A stretch of 64,000 nt of DNA, taken from contig JAKQJC010000022.1 of NCBI GenBank assembly GCA_029561345.1, positions 1 to 64,000 on the forward strand, read 5' to 3'. Position numbers and translations under genes: made by a program. The notes below the pieces were generated by a model. That model had not been told where the DNA came from. It made no database searches and saw nothing but the letters and a program-made list of their open reading frames with translations. Source of the DNA: Chloroflexota bacterium (GTDB lineage Bacteria > Chloroflexota > Anaerolineae > Anaerolineales > Anaerolineaceae). Shown one piece after another: positions 8,518-17,800 of this stretch; within the stretch, counting starts at the first letter, position 1, and each line of letters opens with the position of its first letter.

Positions 8518-9473
8518 TGATTGGCCGGGAAGAAATCATTTGTGAACGCTTGAAAGATGCCCATGATGTGCTGGTGGTATCCCACATCCGGCCAGATGCA
8601 GACGCGGTAGGTTCCATGCTTGGCCTGGGGCTGGCTCTGCAAAACACAGGAAAAAAAGTTCAGATGGTTCTTTCTGAACCGGTTCCCGTTTCATTCCGCT
8701 TTTTGCCCGGCAGCGAGCAAATCAGGCGGCGGGCAGAAGGCCAGTTCGACACCATCATTGTGGTGGATTGTTCGGAATTATCCCGGGTGGGGGCGGCTCT
8801 TGATGGCTACCCTCAACCGGATATTTGCATTGATCACCATGCCACCAACTTGAGCTTTGCAGCGCTGAATTTTGTTCTCTCTGAAGCCGTCGCCACGGCT
8901 GCGGTGCTGGCGGAATATCTGCCGGTGTGGGGATACCAAATCACCCCACCGGTGGCCCAGGCGCTGCTTTCGGGTCTGATTGGCGACACCATAGGTTTTC
9001 GCACCTCGAACATGACCGCAGATACGCTGCGCCTGGCTGCCAAGTTGACGGAAGCCGGCGCCGATTTGCACGATGTCTATGACCGTACCCTGGTCAAGCG
9101 GTCTTTCCAGGCAGTCAAATATTGGGGACAGGGATTGAGTCACCTGCAGCGCGATGAATGGATCGCCTGGACCTGCCTGACACTTGAAGATCGCAAAGTT
9201 GTTGGTTATACTGGTAATGATGACGCTGATCTTGTGAATGTCATTTCGGGGATTGACGGCGCTCATGTGGTGGTGATGTTTGTGGAGCAATTTGCCGGCA
9301 AAGTGAAAATCAGCTGGCGCTCTCAAAATGGAATTGATGTATCCAAACTTGCCCTGCATTTTGGCGGAGGGGGGCACCGGGCTGCTTCAGGCGCTGAGGT
9401 CACAGGGAATTTGGCCGAGGTGATGGAAGAAGTCCTTCGCGAAACCAGAAAAGTGGTTCAACAGTATTCCTGA
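8517..9473 (+). CDS. nrnA: DHH/DHHA1 phosphoesterase, NrnA-like nano-RNase/pAp phosphatase
   Basis: Members degrade short oligoribonucleotides and/or dephosphorylate 3'-phosphoadenosine 5'-phosphate. The 318-aa protein shows the DHH domain (VVSHIRPDADAVGS near residue 20, metal-binding VVDCSE, CIDHHATN near 105) and the C-terminal DHHA1 domain with GGGGHRAASG. The start is taken as ATG 8517, overlapping the rbfA stop by one base (TGATG); GTG 8514 is also possible. The rbfA-nrnA-truB order is common in Gram-positive-type operons and fits an RNA-metabolism role. Confidence 0.9.
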   Translation: MIGREEIICERLKDAHDVLVVSHIRPDADAVGSMLGLGLALQNTGKKVQMVLSEPVPVSFRFLPGSEQIRRRAEGQFDTIIVVDCSELSRVGAALDGYPQPDICIDHHATNLSFAALNFVLSEAVATAAVLAEYLPVWGYQITPPVAQALLSGLIGDTIGFRTSNMTADTLRLAAKLTEAGADLHDVYDRTLVKRSFQAVKYWGQGLSHLQRDEWIAWTCLTLEDRKVVGYTGNDDADLVNVISGIDGAHVVVMFVEQFAGKVKISWRSQNGIDVSKLALHFGGGGHRAASGAEVTGNLAEVMEEVLRETRKVVQQYS

Positions 9474-9495
9474 AAAAATTACTCGGAGAAAGTAG

Positions 9496-10404
9496 ATGGA
9501 AGACAATAATATTGATATTAAGAACGCAATTTCAGGGGTCTTGGTTGTCGACAAACCCGTAGGATTCACTTCTCACGATATTGTCCAGATCGTTCGTAAA
9601 GGGACGGGGATTCGCCGGGCGGGCCACACAGGCACACTGGATCCGAGAGCTTCGGGTGTGCTGGTTATTCTTATTGGGCCGGCCGTGCGCTTGAGCGAAT
9701 ATGTCTCCGCTTCTGATAAGCGGTACCAGGCCATTATCCGGCTGGGCCAGACGACGGACACCTATGATGGGGATGGTCGGGTCACAGGCACATCTCCGGT
9801 GCATGTGAGTGAAGAACAGTTTGAGTCCACGCTGAAAGAATTTGTCGGCGAAATTGAACAGGTGCCCCCGCCTTATTCAGCCATCAAAGTGAAAGGCCAG
9901 CGTGCTTATGATCTGGCCCGCGATGGCGAGGACGTGGAACTGGCGCCGCGAAAAATCCAGGTCTATAACCTGGACCTGCTGGAATGGGCTCCGCCGGAAG
10001 CCGTGATCGATGTTTACTGCTCCTCAGGCACCTATGTGCGTTCCCTGGCCAACGACCTGGGCGAACGCCTGGGCTGCGGCGCCTACCTGGTGGGCCTGCG
10101 ACGCACCAAGAGCGGACGCTTTACCCTGCGCGATGCGGTGCAGATGCGCAAGCTGAAAGAGGCCTTTGATGCGGGGAACTGGTACCAATACCTGATTCCG
10201 GCCGCCGAGGCACTTTCAGATTGGCCGGCGGTGGAACTGGATGCTGACCAGATGGATGCCATTCGCCATGGCCATCGGGTTCCCGCCGGTGAAGGCGCCA
10301 CAGGCATGGCGCGCGGCATCAGCCAGCAGGGTGAACTGGTGGCGCTGCTTGAACTGGACCCAGATTCTCAAGAATGGCAGCCCAAAAAGGTCTTTTTCCA
10401 GTAA
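9496..10404 (+). CDS. truB: tRNA pseudouridine(55) synthase TruB
   Basis: Makes pseudouridine-55 in the T-loop of tRNAs. The 302-aa protein carries the catalytic motif GHTGTLDPRASGVL (Asp near residue 48) and the family motifs RYQA, PPPYSAIKVKGQRAYDLAR and YCSSGTYVRSLANDLGE. A degenerate PUA-like C-terminal region follows. ATG 9496 follows GGAGAAAGTAG. A stable hairpin lies between it and ribF. Confidence 0.96.
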   Translation: MEDNNIDIKNAISGVLVVDKPVGFTSHDIVQIVRKGTGIRRAGHTGTLDPRASGVLVILIGPAVRLSEYVSASDKRYQAIIRLGQTTDTYDGDGRVTGTSPVHVSEEQFESTLKEFVGEIEQVPPPYSAIKVKGQRAYDLARDGEDVELAPRKIQVYNLDLLEWAPPEAVIDVYCSSGTYVRSLANDLGERLGCGAYLVGLRRTKSGRFTLRDAVQMRKLKEAFDAGNWYQYLIPAAEALSDWPAVELDADQMDAIRHGHRVPAGEGATGMARGISQQGELVALLELDPDSQEWQPKKVFFQ

Positions 10405-10427
10405 TGGGATGAGGTTTAGAAAGATTA

Positions 10428-10451
10428 TGAACGCCGATCATCCGGCGTTCA
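10428..10451 (+). terminator. Hairpin between truB and ribF
   Basis: A 9-bp perfect stem (TGAACGCCG 10428-10436 / CGGCGTTCA 10443-10451) with a 6-nt loop. There is no U tract, so it may be an RNA processing or stability element rather than an efficient terminator. Confidence 0.35.
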
Positions 10452-10482
10452 TTCATGTTAAGCTGTGATTGAAACGGTGAGC

Positions 10483-11424
10483 ATGGAAGAAAATCCCTTC
10501 ACAAGCGATGCGCTCTGGCCGCCCGGTTTACTGCAAAAGCCGGTGTGGCTGACGATAGGCGTTTTCGACGGCATGCACCGCGGTCATCAGGCCTTGATTG
10601 CGGCAATGGTTGAGGCAGCGCATGGTTCGAATGGGCTGGCGGCGGTCGTGACCTTTTATCCGCACCCGGCTGTGGTTTTGCGTCAGATTCCCATGCCCTA
10701 TTACCTGATGATTCCGGAGGAAAAGACTCGCCTGATGGACGCCTGCGGCGTGGATGCAGTGATCAGCCTGCCCTTCTCAAAGCGGGTGGCAGAGATGTCT
10801 GCAGAAACATTTTTGAACGGTTTGCTGAAGCGGATGTGCCTGCATACCCTGTGGGTGGGTGACCGGTTCGCGTTGGGGAGAGACCGCGAGGGGTCCATTC
10901 AACATTTGCGTGAATTGGGGCAGCACATGGGTTTTAATATCCATACCATGCCAAACCTGGCCATTCAACGTGAGACGGTTTCATCCACCCTGATCCGCAG
11001 GGCGCTGCTGGCGGGTGAGGTGGAACAGGCAGCGGCAGGGCTGGGGCGGCCGTACGAAATGAGCGGCCGGGTGGTGCACGGCGATGGACGAGGCCGGAAG
11101 CTGGGTTTTCCAACCGCCAACCTGGAAACCTGGCGCGAACAAATTGTGCCGGCGCGGGGCGTGTATGCCTGTCAGGTGTGGATCGATGGAAAACGCTGGC
11201 CGGCGGTGACCAATATCGGCGTGCGGCCGACCGTCACCCAGGAAGGTTCGCCGGCGACCATCGAAGCGCATGTGCTGGGCAAGCCGGGAGATCTTTACGG
11301 CCAGCAGGTGCGGCTGGAATTCATCCGCCGCCTGCGCGCCGAACAGCGTTTTACCTCGCTGGATGAGCTGATTAAGCAAATCAAGCTGGATATTCTACAG
11401 GCACGGGAGGTTCTGGATGAGTGA
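10483..11424 (+). CDS. ribF: Bifunctional riboflavin kinase/FAD synthetase
   Basis: Converts riboflavin to FMN and then FAD. The FAD synthetase half shows GVFDGMHRGHQALI (nucleotidyltransferase signature) and VGDRFALGRDREG with the STLIRRAL segment; the flavokinase half shows GRGRKLGFPTANL and NIGVRPTV. About 313 aa from ATG 10483, which has GGTGAG upstream; a GTG at 10465 would give 319 aa. The end overlaps the thyX start by 8 bp. FAD production next to the FAD-dependent ThyX is a sensible pairing. Confidence 0.93.
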   Translation: MEENPFTSDALWPPGLLQKPVWLTIGVFDGMHRGHQALIAAMVEAAHGSNGLAAVVTFYPHPAVVLRQIPMPYYLMIPEEKTRLMDACGVDAVISLPFSKRVAEMSAETFLNGLLKRMCLHTLWVGDRFALGRDREGSIQHLRELGQHMGFNIHTMPNLAIQRETVSSTLIRRALLAGEVEQAAAGLGRPYEMSGRVVHGDGRGRKLGFPTANLETWREQIVPARGVYACQVWIDGKRWPAVTNIGVRPTVTQEGSPATIEAHVLGKPGDLYGQQVRLEFIRRLRAEQRFTSLDELIKQIKLDILQAREVLDE

Positions 11425-12841
11425 CTTTGATCGCCAGGTATATTTACTGGATCCACACAGCCTGGGTCCGGAAACAATTGCGGTGACCTTTGCCAAAACA
11501 TCCCGTTCACCGCAGTCTTTTCGTGAAATCGCGGCTGAGCTGACGGAGGAAAAATCAGCCCAATTCCATGAAAAATGGGTGGTGGGATATGGACATGCTT
11601 CGGTGGCTGAACATGCGGTGCTGCATGTGGCGATGGAGAATATTTCACGGCTGGCGGTGGAAACGCTCGAATCAAACCGCCTGGCCTCTTACACAGAAAA
11701 ATCGACCCGCTACCAGACCTGGTCGCGCCAGGCTTTTTTCACGCCTCCCGAATTGGACCGGGAACCGCGGCTGAAAGAAGAATATCAGCGCACCTGCCAG
11801 ATGTTATTCTCGGAATACGAAGGATCGCTGGATCCAGTGCGGAAGGTGGTGGCAGAACGCTGCCCCTGCCGGGAAGGCGAGAGCCAGACCGCCTGGGACC
11901 GCCGCATCCGCTCGGAATATGTGGATGTGTGCCGTTTTTACCTGCCGGCCAGCTCACTGGCGAATGTGGGCATGACCGCCAATGCGCGGGTGGTGGAACA
12001 TGCCATTCGCAAGATGCTTTCCTCACCCTTGCAGGAGGTGCGTGAACTGGGCGAGGCGGTGAAGCAGGTCTGCCGGCAGGAAGCCCCAACTCTGGTGAAA
12101 TACGCCGATCACAATGACTATATTGATTTGACCGGTCAGGATCTGACGCAGGAAGCGCAGAATTTGAAAGGCGGGGAAGGCGACTGGTGCTGTCTGGCAG
12201 CCTGGGATGAAGAAGGTGAGGCGCGCGCGCTGGCAGCGGCCCTTTACCGGTTTGGCGGCATGCCTTTTAATAAGGCTCTGGCTCATGTGAAGGGACTGGA
12301 CAGCGCCAGATATGCTGCCCTGGTTGATAAGACTTTGGGGCGGCTTGGCAGCCATGATTTTCCCCTGCGCGAGCTGGAATATGCGCCTTATATTTTTGAT
12401 GTGGTCATGGATCAGGGGGCTTATTTTGAAATCAAGCGCCATCGGATGATGACTCAGACGGCACAACCTTTGACAGCTGATTTGGGTTACGCCGTGCCGC
12501 TGCGCATGCGGGCAGCCGGCATTGAAGCCGGGTACCGTAACGCCATGGAACAGGCAGCGGTCTGTTACCGGCGGCTGGCAGAATTCAACCCGGCGGTGGC
12601 GTCTTATGTGGTGCCGAATGGGTATAACCGGCGGATGCTGCTGGGGATGAATTTGCGGGAGGCATTTCATTTTTGCCGCATCCGCTCGGCTGAGAATGCT
12701 CATTTTTCCGCGCGGCGCGTTGCCTTGCGTATAGCTGAAGAAATTCGCCGCTGCCATCCGGCTATTGGTGCCCGCCTGCCCGTGCAGGGCGAGGAAACCT
12801 GGCAAGACATTGAAGTAAGGAATTTCATTCAAACGAGGTAA
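11417..12841 (+). CDS. thyX: Tandem ThyX-like FAD-dependent thymidylate synthase
   Basis: ThyX methylates dUMP to dTMP using methylene-THF, NADPH and FAD. At 474 aa this is about twice the usual length (roughly 220-250 aa) and reads as two fused ThyX-like halves. The first half has GHASVAEHAVLHVAMENISR and YTEKSTRYQ, corresponding to the SxRY end of the ThyX motif. The second half has EIKRHRMMTQTAQPLTADLGY, corresponding to the RHR start of the motif, followed by AFHFCRIR. The signature is thus divided between the halves, so an intramolecular active site seems likely but is inferred. Start ATG 11417 lies inside the end of ribF. No ThyA is seen in the window. Confidence 0.85.
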   Translation: MSDFDRQVYLLDPHSLGPETIAVTFAKTSRSPQSFREIAAELTEEKSAQFHEKWVVGYGHASVAEHAVLHVAMENISRLAVETLESNRLASYTEKSTRYQTWSRQAFFTPPELDREPRLKEEYQRTCQMLFSEYEGSLDPVRKVVAERCPCREGESQTAWDRRIRSEYVDVCRFYLPASSLANVGMTANARVVEHAIRKMLSSPLQEVRELGEAVKQVCRQEAPTLVKYADHNDYIDLTGQDLTQEAQNLKGGEGDWCCLAAWDEEGEARALAAALYRFGGMPFNKALAHVKGLDSARYAALVDKTLGRLGSHDFPLRELEYAPYIFDVVMDQGAYFEIKRHRMMTQTAQPLTADLGYAVPLRMRAAGIEAGYRNAMEQAAVCYRRLAEFNPAVASYVVPNGYNRRMLLGMNLREAFHFCRIRSAENAHFSARRVALRIAEEIRRCHPAIGARLPVQGEETWQDIEVRNFIQTR

Positions 12842-12845
12842 AAAA

Positions 12846-13898
12846 ATGGCATTTCTAAACATTTTTTGGAACTTTGAAGATCAACGCCTGCGCGCTTTCT
12901 GGCGGATCATCAGTCATTTGGTCATGCTGCTTATCCTGGTGATCACTTTTGGTGCGGTGATCGGCATTGCCGCAGTGGTGATGGTGATGGCCACGCAGCC
13001 GGAGGTTATTGCTTCAGACCCAACAATGATTGGCGAACTGGTTAATACCTGGCTGCAGAGTTCAGTGGTGGGCCGGATCATGGATCCGCTGGTGCAGTTG
13101 GTTTCACAATTGGCAGTGCTTTTTATCGCCGGACTGATTCTGGACCGGCGCAGATTCAGCAGTTACGGCTTTCATTTTAACCTTCAATGGCTGCTGGACT
13201 GGCTGTTTGGCCTGGCACTGGGAGCTGTGCTGATGGGATTCATTTTTGCGGTTGAGCTGGCCGCGGGCTGGGTGACCATTACCGGAACCCTTGATGCCGC
13301 AGGCGGCGAGAACTTCTGGATTGCCATCATTTTCCCCCTGGTGCTGTTTTTCTGCGTGGGCATTTCTGAAGAGGTGCTTTCGCGGGCTTACCAATTGCGC
13401 AATATGGCTGAGGGCTTCAATTTAAAGTTTATCGGGCCGCGCTGGGCGCTGCTGATTGGTTATTTCCTTTCTTCCTCGGTGTTTGGTTTTCTTCACCTGG
13501 GAAATCCCAACACAACAGCCATCAGCACCATCAACCTGATTGTGGCGGGGCTCTTTTTGGGACTGGGCTTTGTGCTGACAGGTGAACTGGGCATTCCGAT
13601 TGGTCTGCATATGTCGTGGAATTTCTTCCAGGGCAATGTCTTTGGTTTCCCGGTCAGCGGCACTCAGGCAGGTGCCACCTTCATCGCCATTCAGCAGGGT
13701 GGACCGGAATTGGTGACGGGGGGCGCCTTTGGGCCGGAGGCTGGTTTAATCGGCCTGGCAGCGATTGCCCTGGGCAGCCTGTTGATTATCCTCTGGGTGC
13801 GCCTGACGCGTGGCAAGGTGGGCTTGCGCACGGATCTGGCGGAATATAAGAAGGCCGTCAAAAATGAAACACAAACCCCTGCCGCCAGTGTGGCTTAA
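12846..13898 (+). CDS. CPBP-family intramembrane metalloprotease
   Basis: A 350-aa membrane protein with about eight hydrophobic segments. It carries the three CPBP (Rce1/Abi) motifs: EEVLSRAYQ (EExxxR, near residue 178), FGFLHLG (FxxxH) and HMSWNFFQG (HxxxN). These Glu and His residues form the presumed active site in the membrane. The substrate is unknown; relatives act in CAAX processing, bacteriocin immunity or signalling. The first residues are aromatic-rich. It starts 4 bp after thyX, and its 3' end overlaps the next small gene by 35 bp. Confidence 0.88.
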   Translation: MAFLNIFWNFEDQRLRAFWRIISHLVMLLILVITFGAVIGIAAVVMVMATQPEVIASDPTMIGELVNTWLQSSVVGRIMDPLVQLVSQLAVLFIAGLILDRRRFSSYGFHFNLQWLLDWLFGLALGAVLMGFIFAVELAAGWVTITGTLDAAGGENFWIAIIFPLVLFFCVGISEEVLSRAYQLRNMAEGFNLKFIGPRWALLIGYFLSSSVFGFLHLGNPNTTAISTINLIVAGLFLGLGFVLTGELGIPIGLHMSWNFFQGNVFGFPVSGTQAGATFIAIQQGGPELVTGGAFGPEAGLIGLAAIALGSLLIILWVRLTRGKVGLRTDLAEYKKAVKNETQTPAASVA

Positions 13899-14016
13899 CC
13901 GCCTGCTGCTGATCACCCTTGCGGCAGCCGTCATCATTGGGCTGTGGCTGGGTGATTGGGGAGTGACCCTGCAAAACGGCCTGCTGCTGTGCCTGTCCTG
14001 CATCGGGATCGGTTAG
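13864..14016 (+). CDS. Small CXXC membrane protein (CD1871A-like)
   Basis: A 50-aa protein with one transmembrane helix (about residues 13-30) and a C-terminal LCLSCIGIG motif. This resembles the CD1871A family of tiny CXXC proteins, which are often encoded beside polyferredoxin-type membrane proteins. ATG 13864 lies inside the end of the CPBP gene in another frame, and the TAG ends 2 bp before the next ATG (14019). Role unknown; the CXXC and the neighbour suggest a redox or cluster-related partner. Confidence 0.7.
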   Translation: MKHKPLPPVWLNRLLLITLAAAVIIGLWLGDWGVTLQNGLLLCLSCIGIG

Positions 14017-14018
14017 CC

Positions 14019-14819
14019 ATGCAGGACAGACTGCTGCGCCTCATTTTTCGCCTGATGCCGCATCGTTTTGCGGTGCAGCTGGTCTCGTGGATGGTGACCA
14101 ATTCGTTGATCTCCCGCGAAAGCACGATGGGGCTGTTCTGTCCTTCATTAAATTGTTATGCGTGTCCGGCTGCGGCTTTTTCGTGTCCGGTGGGAACGCT
14201 GCAGCATTTTGTCCTCGGCAACCGGGCGCCGCTTTACCCGCTGGGTTTTATTGGCCTGGTGGGCGCTGTAATTGGCAGAACAAGCTGCGGCTGGTTTTGC
14301 CCGTTTGGCTGGCTGCAAGAGCTGGTTTTCCGCCTGAAGGTGCCCAAGCTGCGCCTGCCCAACCGGTATAACTGGACGCGCTATGTGATTTTGATTGGTC
14401 TGGTTTTTGTGCTGCCGGCCGTGGCAAAAGAACCCTGGTTTTGCAAAATTTGTCCGGCTGGGACGCTCGAGGCGGGCATTCCTATGCTGCTGTTGAACAC
14501 GGACCTGCAGAGCCTGGCGGGCTGGATGTTTGTGTTAAAGGCGGGCATCCTGGGAACCCTGCTGGCCTGGATGAGTACCACGCGGCGTCCCTTCTGCCGG
14601 TGGATATGCCCGCTGGGAGCAATGTGGTCGCTGTTCAACCCCGTGAGCGTGCTGCAAATTGCCGTTGACCGCGGCGCCTGCACAGCCTGCGGCATGTGCC
14701 GTGAGGTATGCCCGGTGGATATTTCAATTTTCGAGAACCCGGCTTCCGGAGCATGCATTCGCTGCATGGCGTGCGTGAAAGCATGCCCGGCGGGAGCCAT
14801 CAAACCCGTTTTACGCTAG
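14019..14819 (+). CDS. Membrane 4Fe-4S (NapH/NosR-like) ferredoxin-type protein
   Basis: A 266-aa protein with four to five membrane segments. It has several Cys-Pro clusters facing the membrane edge (FCPSLNCYACPAAAFSCPVG, SCGWFCPFGWLQE, CKICPAGTLE, CRWICPLGA) and a C-terminal pair of 4Fe-4S ferredoxin motifs (CTACGMCREVCPVD and CIRCMACVKACPAG). This is the NapH/NosR/polyferredoxin architecture that carries electrons across or along the membrane. The start is ATG 14019, two bases after the small CXXC gene. An upstream in-frame extension to 13956 is rejected because it overlaps that gene. Confidence 0.88.
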   Translation: MQDRLLRLIFRLMPHRFAVQLVSWMVTNSLISRESTMGLFCPSLNCYACPAAAFSCPVGTLQHFVLGNRAPLYPLGFIGLVGAVIGRTSCGWFCPFGWLQELVFRLKVPKLRLPNRYNWTRYVILIGLVFVLPAVAKEPWFCKICPAGTLEAGIPMLLLNTDLQSLAGWMFVLKAGILGTLLAWMSTTRRPFCRWICPLGAMWSLFNPVSVLQIAVDRGACTACGMCREVCPVDISIFENPASGACIRCMACVKACPAGAIKPVLR

Positions 14820-14820
14820 G

Positions 14821-17800
14821 TCAGGGCTGGACGGTGAGGGGGAAGAACAGGGCTGATCCGGTGACAGTCAGATTGACGGCGGTATCCAGCGGCGCGTAGG
14901 GCGTGCTGCTGGTGGTGTGGAGGTGGGCCTGGTATGAACCGGGTATCATTCCATTGGCGTTGACTTGCAGAGTGATGGTTTGGGAAGCATGTGCATTCAC
15001 GGTGCCGCTGACAGGGGCGATTGAAAGCCAGGGAACGGAATCCCAATCACAGGCAGGCGGTTCGCCTGCATCAATCTCAAAAATGCTGCCAGCCTGATCG
15101 AGAGCCAGTAAATGACCGTTGCAGGTGATATCGAGGGCGGCGCCGCCGTAGGCAGAGAACCCGGGAATCTGGTAAGCGCCGAGCCAGGCATCGTTATCTG
15201 GGTTATAGAGATACAGGTTGGGGTAGCCTTCAGGCACGCTGGTCAGGATAAAAAGATGGCGGGTGGCGGGGTTGAAAGCCAGCCCGGAAATATTCAGCCC
15301 GGCGGCTATGGAACGGAGGATATGACCGGTTTCATCAAACTGGATAATCAAACGGTTGGTCCATGATCCTGCGTAATAAGTGCGGGTGAGGGGGTCGAAT
15401 GCCAGGCCACGTTCAGAAGCACCGAAAGGTGGGCAAAGCGTCTTTCTGGTGGAAGCGCCCGAAGGATCAGTTTCATGCAGGCAGTAATCATAGCCTGCAT
15501 TGACCTGCCAGAAGGTGCTGCTGAAAGGATTCCAGGCCATATCCGCTGCCCAGCGTTCCAGCCAATACTGCGGCGAAGGCTGGCCGCTGGCGGGAAAGAG
15601 AAATGGCTGGCCGCGCTGTTCACCACTGATCCAGGTTTGGCCGCTGGAGGCCTGGTAAACCAGACCCCAGGCCCGGCTGATCCCTGCGGGGATGGGCGTC
15701 TGGCTGACGACTTGCGGGGAATTTGGCCAGCCAGGCAGCAGGGGCGGGTTAAGGATATACACATAGCGGGCAGTGCGTTCCAGAAGACGTTTGGGGCTGG
15801 ATGAGCGGCCGTTCTCAGCATAAGGTCCATCTGTCAGTATTTTCAAATCAGCATTGATGGTGGTGATGACATAGGTGGCCGGCATGCCGCCGCTGTTGGC
15901 AAGCGTCAGGGTCAGGCTGGAGGCATGGTCGGGAGCAATGGATAGGCTCACGGTGATAGGGGTGATTTCCAGCAGCCCGGCAGGCAGGTTAAAATCAGCC
16001 TGCTGGACGGTGTTCGCGGCCACCGGCACGGTTTGAGAGCTCGCACCATATCCTGCGTGTGTAGCCGTCACCAGAGGAGAGCCTTCCGGCAGGAACAACT
16101 GGTAGAATCCATCCGGCAAAGCTGGATCTGAGGGGGTGGATATGGAAATGGTGGCCAGGCTGGAACTGGAGATGGCGGCTCCGTTGATGGGCGTGGCAAA
16201 GTTTTCATCCTCAACAAAACCCATCACCATACCGCCGTTTTGAGGCAGACAATTGGGCGGGCCAATATAGATATCATCCACTTCCCAATACCAATCGTAA
16301 TTGCCATCATAGTAGTGAAAACGCACTGTGACAGATGATTGACCGGCAGCCTGAGCAGAAATATCGATGGTTTGCAGCCCCGTGATATCTTCGGTGCGGC
16401 GCCAGACATTGACCCAGGTGGAGCCGCCATTATTGGAGACATCCACATCGGCCGTGTCGGTCGAATAATGATTATATGCCGTTTTGAAGGACAGGGTTAC
16501 GGTCGAGAAAGTCGAAAAATTGATGGCCGGGGTCACCAGGCTGCTGTCCTGTTTGCTGCCCAGATCATAGTAATCTGAATCGAGGATGGCGAAGCCACCG
16601 GTACCGCCGGTGAGATTGCCTTTTTCTCCTGGATCATTAAACGCCCACACATCGCCATTGAGCAGGGGATCTGTCACGGTCCAGCCAGCGGGCAGGGTTT
16701 TTGAATCGAAGGTTTGTTTTAAACCACCCATATTCAGATAGCCCGGCGCTGAACACAGCATTTCGTTCACCTGCAAGGCGAAATCCTCGACCTGAGGCGA
16801 AGTGGTGAGGGTCAGCGGGCGGACTGCCTGAACAAATCCGGGAGCCACGGCATCCACAGTAAAGGTATAGGCCTGGTGCTGGAAAAGGCTGACGCTGTAG
16901 GTGCCGGTAAGGGGGTCGGTATAAAGAATCGGGCTGGCCGCCGCGCCGGGATTAATTTGCGCATAGAGGGGCAGGCCCGGGTGGCCGGCATCGGTCACTG
17001 TGCCGGTCACGGTGACCACCTGATCCGGTTCAAGGGACAGGTTCAACGTGCTGGTCTGATCAGAAACCAGGGTGACGGAAGCGGTGGCTTCGAGGTATCC
17101 AAAAGCGGAAGCTTTAACGTTGTAAGTGCCGGCGGCCAGCAAAAATTGGTAATGGCCGTTGATATCGGCTGTGGTCAGGGCAGAGGCCGCAGAAACAGTG
17201 GCGTTGGCGATGGGTTCTCCGGTATCCAGGTTAAAGATCTGCCCGGTGAGGGTGGCAAGCGGCTGAGCCGAGCAGTTCGGAAATTTGAAAGACACAATGC
17301 GAGTTTTCCAGTGTGACTCGCTGGTGGAAGAGAGATATTCAGTGGTATACCAGAAGGTGCAGTCATCAACAGGATCCACAGCCATCATCGAATAATCACC
17401 CCAGCGGCCATAGGAGGAGGTTTGCGAGCCGCCGCCAGCGTGAAGCACCCGTTCCGTCATCATCTGTCCGGCCGGATCTGAAGCATAGCGGCCGGTGATG
17501 GCAATGGAGGGGTAAATGCTGCTGCTTGAGAGGCTGTAGCCCAGCGCCAGGTTGCCAACGCGGTCGAAAGCAATGGAACCCATCCAGCGGTGGTTTGAAT
17601 CGGGTGCGTACAGGCCCTCCTGGTAAAGAGTCCAGGTTGAGCCGGTTTTCCGCAATTCCACCCAGTAGATCCCACCCAACCCGCTGCCATTGGCATCCAC
17701 GGTCATGTTGGCGGCCAGCGCCTGGTGGGTGGGGAACTGGCGGAACTGCATGCGGTGCATCAGGTGATAGGACAGGTCGTCCAGTTTTTGCCCTGTGCCC

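Noticed and set aside
13956..14018. Upstream start for the NapH-like gene at 14019
   Set aside because: It would overlap the small CXXC gene out of frame and its N-terminus lacks membrane-protein character; ATG 14019 begins the family-like sequence.
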